From Dirofilaria immitis (lineage: Eukaryota; Nematoda; Chromadorea; Rhabditida; Onchocercidae): a stretch of 64,000 nt of DNA. Positions within the stretch are counted from its first letter, which is position 1, and each line of letters starts with the position of its first letter. The notes below the pieces were generated by a model. It saw only the letters and a list, made by a program, of their open reading frames with translations. It did no database searches and had not been told where the DNA came from. Made by a program: the position numbers and the translations under genes. The DNA is taken from positions 310,001 through 374,000 of the forward strand of contig JAKNDB010000075.1 of NCBI GenBank assembly GCA_024305405.1, in the 5' to 3' direction. Positions 60,901-64,000 of this stretch are shown one piece after another.

Positions 60901-62608
60901 CTGGAGAAAAAGGAAATTTATGAATTTTATTTTTCTAGAAAATAAAATATTTAGTTTTTAATTGGTGATAATATGTAGCATAGTGTGAAATTGCTGGTAG
61001 CTTCAGCTTCTCATCCTCAATTTCTGATTTTGCAAAATTTTCCTGATTTTTATAATAGAATGCTTTCGTTAAAAAAAAAGAAAAAAAGGAAGAAAAGACA
61101 TTAAAAGATGGTAGGTAAAGAAAGATTTGTTTTAAAAAAATTAAATTTTCAATGGAACGAATGATAAAATTTTTTAAAACATGATTTCTTGTTAAATTAA
61201 TGATAAGAATGTATGAATGTAATAACAAAAAGAATGAATGATATCATCTTCCGATTCCTGCTTCAGCTAAAAGAGTAGGCAAAAAAATATTTTTTCTTTT
61301 TGCTTATTGTTAAATATAGAAGGGGAATATTAATTTGAATAATTTAAAACTGTGGGTAGTCATTTTTGGATTTATAAATTATCTATCATATTGTAGTCAT
61401 TTTTGCATTTATGAATTATCTATCATGTTAAGTATGTCTGACTAGAATTTTTCCAGTTATAGCGGCTTTTGTCTTACTTACTTTAAAAATATACTTTATT
61501 TAGCAAAGTAGCTATAAAAAAGCAAGTCAGTTTTAAGCTAAAGCTATAGAGATTTTTGTCTTCAAAAAACATTCAAGAAAATATTTTCAATTTTTGCTTG
61601 AGTTTCCGCTACAATTGATATATTGTTTATCATTGAATATCATTTGTTTTGTTTCATTTTCTTTTTCCAACATAAGTTATTAGATGGAAATTTTTCATAT
61701 TTTTCTTTTAATTTTAGATGGTACTAGAAGCAAATGTTCCTGATGAACCATTGCGTTTTATCCTGAAAAGTAATGATCCGACACAACCGAATGGATTCTT
61801 AGCACAAGCAAATACCATGGAAGAAAAAGATCAGTGGATTTCAAAAATTAGCAGTCAGTTGGATCAGCAGAAAACGTTTTTAGCAGCTTTGGTAGATCCA
61901 AAACGTTATCAAAATCAGCTTGCTGGAAGTGTAAATTCATTGTCATTGTAAGGTTCTTCTTCTCTCTTTCCGATAAAATTGAAGTTTTTGAATAACTTTG
62001 AATCAAATATATGCATTGAACTATCTTTTACCGTTTAATTCTGCCATTACAATATTTGCATCCGAATCAGATGCGACTATTAAAATATGGTCTCTGTAAG
62101 TTGTGATAGAAGCGTCATCAAGTTTTAATGCAATATGAGTTCCAATATAAAACTACCTTCCTGCCTTATCGATAAGTGATAAAGCGCACTAGTAGCATTT
62201 TTGCTGTAGAATCCAGATAATATCAGAACTAATCTTTTTTTTCTTTTGTAAGCTTGATCGCAATAATGTCGAGTTCATCAATACTATAACTCAACTAAAA
62301 AATTAGTTCATTAGTCGAAAATTAGTTGAAAAACGAAAATTAGTTGGAAAAAATGTTTATTTATTTTCTCCCGATTTCAGAGAAGAAATGGAAAAAAGAA
62401 AGCACTGTTTCCGAGACTAACGGGTAAGAGTAAAGAAAGCAGTAATGGTTCTTCAGGCGCTTCTTCATCCTTGATGCATCAGAATTCTAACACGCAAGTA
62501 CTTTCATCAAAAAGTAATTCAATGGCAAAATCATCGAAATTGTTTGGTTTTGGGAAAAAATGAGTCCAGCAAATAGCAATAAGTCAGCAGCAGGGCTATT
62601 TCCAGTAG
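16799..62608 (+). CDS. unc-73: UNC-73 / Trio-Kalirin dual Rho guanine-nucleotide exchange factor (whole gene, 5' and 3' incomplete)
   Basis: About 45 phased exons encode roughly 2,330 residues. Domain order, numbered from the first visible codon: Sec14/CRAL-TRIO (about 35-195), spectrin repeats (about 200-1230), DH-PH 1 (about 1260-1570), SH3 (about 1623-1690), low-complexity linker with poly-Q, DH-PH 2 (about 1945-2250), Ser/Lys-rich tail. This is the Trio architecture and aligns exon by exon with Trio family sequence. In C. elegans GEF1 activates Rac-type GTPases for axon and cell migration, and GEF2 activates RHO-1 to modulate neurotransmission. At least twelve homopolymer frameshifts interrupt it. 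Sub-blocks with exon coordinates are given separately. The 5' end lies upstream of 16799. The final exon ends in a donor at 62609, so downstream exons (in C. elegans an Ig and an FnIII domain in the long isoform) probably lie beyond 64000. Confidence 0.95.
18269..28191 (+). CDS. unc-73: unc-73 spectrin-repeat block
   Basis: Exons: 18269-18456, 18570-18709, 18829-18915, 19062-19184, 19325-19516, 19764-19907, 20335-20541 (alternative start 20317), 21041-21222, 21626-21699, 21792-21973, 22265-22388, 22496-22611, 22919-23065, 24593-24703, 25134-25324, 26381-26575, 27120-27271, 27427-27644, 27720-27851, 27998-28191. About 1,000 residues of heptad-like helices with the Trio-style boundary [20 protein letters not shown]. 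Frameshifts in homopolymers: 18403-18407 (-A), 18894-18897 (-T), 21118-21122 (+A), 21899-21906 (-T), 25213-25217 (-A), 27264-27267 (-T), 27443-27447 (-A), 27999-28003 (-A). Each is placed by alignment to Trio and by exon phase. The block scaffolds the GEF domains and binds partners in other animals. Confidence 0.9.
28322..31997 (+). CDS. unc-73: unc-73 first DH-PH module (Rac-type GEF1) and start of linker
   Basis: Exons: 28322-28416, 28657-28833, 29318-29482, 29945-30085, 30461-30538, 31034-31218, 31533-31713, 31843-31997. The DH domain starts at [17 protein letters not shown] (conserved region 1) and has [16 protein letters not shown] (conserved region 3) followed by [12 protein letters not shown]. 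The PH domain runs through [40 protein letters not shown] and the closing Trp helix [10 protein letters not shown]. Frameshifts lie in T-run 29475-29480 (-T) and G-run 31107-31110 (-G), the only G/C homopolymer affected. The last exon is a Thr/Ser-rich linker and ends in phase 0, ready for the SH3 exon 10.7 kb away. In Trio this module activates Rac1 and RhoG. Confidence 0.92.
33396..33491. repeat. (AATG)n degenerate microsatellite
   Basis: About 95 bases dominated by AATGA/AATGAATG words with interruptions, in the large unc-73 intron. Confidence 0.85.
33869..33914. repeat. (ATTA/ATTG)n tetranucleotide microsatellite
   Basis: Several AATT repeats running into about ten uninterrupted TTGA/ATTG units, in the large unc-73 intron. 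Confidence 0.95.
34877..35035 (+). CDS. unc-73: unc-73 alternative first exon 1 (SH3+GEF2 isoform N-terminus)
   Basis: ATG 34877 opens 53 codons ([19 protein letters not shown]..., very basic, Ser/His-rich) that end at a GTTTGT donor in phase 0, exactly the phase of the SH3 exon at 42667. A CAG at 34858-34860 could serve as a trans-splice acceptor 16 bases before the ATG. The exon cannot be a simple cassette after the exon ending at 31997, because its acceptor phase does not match. The frame is also open upstream to 34799, see findings. C. elegans unc-73 is known to make several short isoforms from internal promoters. Exon call inferred from phase and composition. Confidence 0.6.
39655..40095. 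repeat. (ACT)n trinucleotide-rich region
   Basis: The block begins with TTA and ACT triplets (39655-39740) and, after a gap, continues as nearly pure ACT from about 39910 to 40062, with two interruptions that each read AACT, then GCTATT variants to 40095. Intronic in unc-73. The repeated interruption suggests segmental duplication inside the array. Confidence 0.9.
41136..41246 (+). CDS. unc-73: unc-73 alternative first exon 2 (SH3+GEF2 isoform N-terminus)
   Basis: ATG 41136 directly follows an in-frame TGA (41133-41135), so this can only begin a protein. It encodes 37 residues ([20 protein letters not shown]...), strongly basic with many Arg and Ser, and ends in phase 0 at a GTTTGT donor compatible with the SH3 exon at 42667. 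Nineteen bases spanning the donor are identical to those at the donor of the 34877 exon. A conventional acceptor just upstream is not obvious; transcription could start nearby. Confidence 0.6.
42201..42284. repeat. Two-copy tandem duplication, 42-bp period
   Basis: Copies 42201-42242 and 42243-42284 differ at only about three positions and include the word ATATTATTCTGTTTTTGTAA. The array lies in the unc-73 intron, about 380 bases before the SH3 exon. Confidence 0.9.
42667..43643 (+). CDS. unc-73: unc-73 SH3 domain exons
   Basis: Exons 42667-42753 and 43526-43643. The SH3 shows a typical strand order: [19 protein letters not shown] (an A-x-DF variant of the ALYDY strand, and the RT loop), then [19 protein letters not shown] (the conserved Trp and GLVP) and SVISSIEP. 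It corresponds to the SH3 between the two GEF modules of Trio. The second exon ends in phase 1, matching the exon at 47944. The intron between them contains a 21-T run at 43239-43259. Confidence 0.9.
43239..43259. repeat. Poly-T run (21)
   Basis: Longest mononucleotide run noticed in the window, intronic, followed by AGTGG. It looks acceptor-like but is not used by a recognised exon. Confidence 0.95.
46496..46724 (+). CDS. unc-73: unc-73 alternative first exon 3 (GEF2-only isoform N-terminus)
   Basis: ATG 46496 (second ATG at 46499) with an in-frame TAA nine bases upstream (46487-46489) encodes 76 residues: [21 protein letters not shown], then a basic/aromatic stretch [16 protein letters not shown]. 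It ends in phase 1 at GTTCGT, the phase required by the exon at 47944 and different from the two earlier first exons. A protein from here would lack SH3 and contain linker, DH-PH 2 and tail. The combination of upstream stop, long open frame and matching phase makes this a good candidate. Confidence 0.65.
47455..47492. repeat. Perfect 38-bp palindrome without spacer
   Basis: The half-site ATATTTAATTACTTCTTCT (47455-47473) is followed immediately by its exact reverse complement (47474-47492). The centre TTCTAGAA contains a TTCnnGAA pair. It lies in the unc-73 intron, about 450 bases before the exon at 47944 and 730 after the third alternative first exon. Confidence 0.95.
47944..52982 (+). CDS. 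unc-73: unc-73 inter-GEF linker exons, including poly-Q
   Basis: Exons 47944-48049, 48258-48483 and 52713-52982, possibly with microexon 51246-51266. The first two are Ser/Asn-rich and join at KRKSLRRFFSNG, corresponding to the basic RKW...RRLSS segment of Trio. A poly-Gln run (CAA/CAG, about 48283-48333, broken by one Leu) follows. The third is acidic ([11 protein letters not shown]) and ends with [18 protein letters not shown], similar to the LPPPM segment before Trio GEF2. Phases are 1, 2 and 0. The large intron 48484-52712 is AT- and TC-rich with fold-back repeats. The linker is presumably flexible and regulatory. Confidence 0.85.
49808..49842. repeat. (TA)n microsatellite flanked by a direct repeat
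   Basis: About 35 bases of TA. The segments around 49794 and 49843 repeat TTCCTTA(T/G)GTATGG followed by TA units, suggesting a local duplication. Confidence 0.95.
49877..50024. repeat. Fold-back inverted repeat, 31-bp arms
   Basis: The left arm 49877-49907 and right arm 49993-50024 are reverse complements apart from one extra T in the right arm; the core word is AGAGAAGGAGTAGAATTGAT. The 85-base spacer is AT-rich. It could fold into a long hairpin within unc-73 pre-mRNA. No coding content. Confidence 0.9.
50932..51035. repeat. Diverged direct repeat pair
   Basis: Segments near 50932-50971 and 50997-51035 share the pattern TTAC-TTCTCTT-TGTCTA-TTATAAAA with small differences, about 64 bases apart. 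Confidence 0.7.
51246..51266 (+). CDS. unc-73: Candidate 21-nt in-frame microexon of unc-73
   Basis: After a T-rich tract and acceptor TTTAGAG, 21 bases encode MQLTLLE and end at a perfect GTAAGT donor. Inserted between the exons ending at 48483 and starting at 52713 (both phase 0) it keeps the frame. Length divisible by three and the consensus donor are the only support; there is no homology. Confidence 0.35.
54887..54918. repeat. (TTTA)n microsatellite
   Basis: Eight uninterrupted tetranucleotide units in the unc-73 intron. Confidence 0.95.
55592..55613. repeat. Perfect 22-bp palindrome
   Basis: Half-site TCATCTATCAT followed at once by its reverse complement. A second perfect palindrome of 18 bp (half ATTTCATAT) lies at 55704-55721. 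Confidence 0.9.
56524..56604 (+). CDS. unc-73: Candidate alternative terminal exon (GEF1-only isoform)
   Basis: After a TTTTTTCGACAG acceptor, an open frame in phase 0 encodes [20 protein letters not shown] and six more residues, then TGA. Phase 0 is what the exon ending at 52982 requires, so splicing here would end the protein with a nuclear-signal-like basic tail before GEF2. C. elegans makes an UNC-73B form lacking GEF2. No strong AATAAA follows within about 150 bases, which weakens the call. Purine-rich sequence can give such Lys/Arg strings by chance. Confidence 0.3.
   Translation, partial: KITGKRRRRKRKKEIERTVVDCLGKQ
57253..61947 (+). CDS. unc-73: unc-73 second DH-PH module (Rho-type GEF2)
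   Basis: Exons: 57253-57371, 57697-57867, 57983-58052, 58622-58708, 59151-59314, 59601-59702, 59861-60025, 61718-61947 (or to 61930). The DH domain begins [17 protein letters not shown], with [11 protein letters not shown] and [15 protein letters not shown], and [15 protein letters not shown] after it. The PH domain has [34 protein letters not shown] and the closing helix [11 protein letters not shown]. One frameshift at T-run 59151-59154 (-T) is needed to read [11 protein letters not shown]. Two boundaries are uncertain: the donor at 60026 and the end of the last exon. In C. elegans this module activates RHO-1. Confidence 0.92.
60601..60712. repeat. Diverged direct repeat pair
   Basis: Starting near 60601 and 60664, both copies carry ACAATATAGTATTT(A/G)TCATTA, then ATAGGAATT and ACTGTTT at similar spacing. 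Intronic. Confidence 0.8.
61356..61429. repeat. Two-copy tandem duplication, 37-bp period
   Basis: Copies 61356-61392 and 61393-61429 share GTAGTCATTTTT(G)GATTTAT and AATTATCTATCAT with about three differences. It lies about 290 bases before the PH2 exon. Confidence 0.9.
62381..62608 (+). CDS. unc-73: unc-73 Ser/Lys-rich tail exon, gene probably continues
   Basis: Reads [20 protein letters not shown] and then a Ser/Asn-rich stretch to KLFGFGKK, where TGA lies at 62561-62563. One extra A in the A-run 62555-62560 would carry the frame on through [16 protein letters not shown] to a GTAAAT donor at 62609, in phase 1. Coding-like sequence after the stop and the ready donor favour an indel over a true end. 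If the TGA is real, this is the C-terminus of a GEF2-terminated isoform. Confidence 0.7.
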
Positions 62609-63457
62609 GTAAATTAAAATAAAATGAAGTTGATGCCGAACAGATCAAAGAAAAGGAAGAAAGTGAATGTTGTCATATTAAATTATCAAGATTATTATGG
62701 TTGATTGATTCTACTATCATCTTTTTTGATGACAGTCTTCTTACCTTTCAATCATATTTCAACTTTCGATAATTAATTCCATGGATTATTCAATTAGCTT
62801 TTTGGAGAGTTCCAGCAATTTGCTTGGATTATTCAATTGATTTCTCGAATTGTTCAATTAACTTTTGTCTAATCCAAGCAGTTTTTTCTTTTGTTTTGTA
62901 TTGTTCAAGCAGTTTTTTTCATACACTAAATTAGTTTTCTCAATAAAAAGTTAGTTACCTAGATTTTCTCTCCTTGATCATCAAAATTTGATATGATTAT
63001 CATTTATTTCATTAGTAACAATTAATGCAAAAGTCCGTCGGGCATTTCAAAAAAAAATTTAGAAAGAGTAACTTTTGAGCTAATAAAAAATCGGGGATTT
63101 GTTATTTGGAATAAGATTATAATGAAAATTTCCTTCTTTTTGAAGATACACAGTAATTGGAAACCTTGAAAAAAATTATTTTCATTTTCATTCAGGCAGA
63201 AATTTTGTGTTCAGTGCTAAATAATAAAGAAAAAAATTCGGCTTCATGCCTTTACAAGATAATAATAGTGGTTATTAAGATCTATAAAAAGACTGAGCTG
63301 ATCTTTTGTGAGAAGTTTTAGATTATGTGAAAAAATTTCTCGAATTCGTTGTGTTTTGATTTGGCAGCTTCTTTTTATTATTTTTTATTGATTTACTTAT
63401 GTTACTGTTTTTTTGAATGAATTTTCTTGTTGTGCGATAATATTTATTATGGATAGC

Positions 63458-63508
<51 letters not shown>

Positions 63509-64000
63509 AATAGAGCATTAATTATTGCTAATTTCAAATCATAACTAGAAACTTTTATACTATATTATTAATGAATTATTGGAAGATATGAGAATATTAT
63601 TTGTTTAAAATCATTCATTGTTCCATTCAAAAAAAAAATATACATACATGTATAAATTATTGAAACATATATATATATATATATATATATGATTTGAATT
63701 ATATGATACAGCTACAGTAAAATCACTTCTTTTTTTCTTATGTTTGTGTAAGAAAATTGATCAGTATACGGTTTGCAAGAAAACTCAGATTCGAGCTTGC
63801 ATCCAAAACTAAACGGTGTTTTCTCCTCTTTTTTTTCTTTCATTACCTTGTCGTCTTTATTTTATTTATCATTTCATTCAAATCAGTGCCACTTCAATTT
63901 ATGGATTTTTCTCACTTCTAACAATTTCGATATCAATTTTTATAAAAATATTTTTCAATACAATAATTATCTGCTCGCTTCTTTTATTTCTCATTCATTT
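62609..64000 (+). other. Probable unc-73 intron or 3' flank to the window edge
   Basis: AT-rich sequence without a recognisable exon. It contains (TA)n repeats at 63460-63505 and 63667-63690. Ig or FnIII exons, expected if the long isoform exists, are not visible here. Confidence 0.5.
63460..63505. repeat. (TA)n microsatellite
   Basis: About 46 bases of alternating TA. A shorter one (about 24 bases) lies at 63667-63690. Confidence 0.97.

Noticed and set aside
1..64000. Bacterial, phage, CRISPR, transposase or Wolbachia-derived insert
   Set aside because: No open frame or repeat of that kind was seen; all long homologies are to animal proteins with introns.

Overview
The window looks like nuclear DNA of a parasitic nematode, most likely a filarial or other spirurid worm. 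It is very AT-rich, its small phased exons are separated by AT-rich introns with TTTCAG/TTTTAG acceptors, and its three multi-exon genes all encode recognisable animal proteins. I see no bacterial, phage, CRISPR, tRNA or rRNA features. The species call is inference. As I recall, all three orthologues lie on C. elegans chromosome I, which fits an ancestral linkage block.

Layout: (1) 1225-4446 (+) holds the 3' end of lin-10 (Mint/X11 adaptor): the end of the PTB domain, two PDZ domains and the stop codon. Its 5' part lies left of the window. (2) 6115-11986 (-) is a complete 11-exon PCMTD1/2-type gene (protein-L-isoaspartate methyltransferase-domain protein). It is convergent with lin-10 and carries a large low-complexity, Asp-rich insertion. 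(3) 11987-16798 is an intergenic or upstream stretch with a GA microsatellite, an 11-bp-stem hairpin and a polypurine tract. (4) 16799 to at least 62608 (+) is unc-73, the Trio/Kalirin dual Rho-GEF, in about 45 exons: Sec14, spectrin repeats, DH-PH 1, SH3, linker with poly-Q, DH-PH 2. The last exon seen ends in a splice donor once one frameshift is allowed for, so the gene probably continues past the right edge.

The most interesting biology is inside unc-73. Three internal first-exon candidates (34877, 41136, 46496) each encode a short Arg/Lys/Ser-rich N-terminus. Each ends in exactly the phase needed to splice to the SH3 exon or to the exon after SH3. They would make SH3+GEF2 or GEF2-only proteins, matching the multi-promoter isoform scheme known for C. 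elegans unc-73. A 21-nt in-frame microexon and an in-phase alternative terminal exon that would give a GEF1-only protein are further candidates. A perfect 38-bp palindrome and a 31-bp-arm fold-back sit in introns.

A caution applies throughout. All three genes are interrupted by single-base frameshifts lying in homopolymer runs, nearly all apparent 1-base losses. Allowing for them restores family-like reading frames and exact exon phasing, so I read them as assembly or sequencing errors rather than pseudogenes. ORF-only gene finding will therefore break these genes badly.
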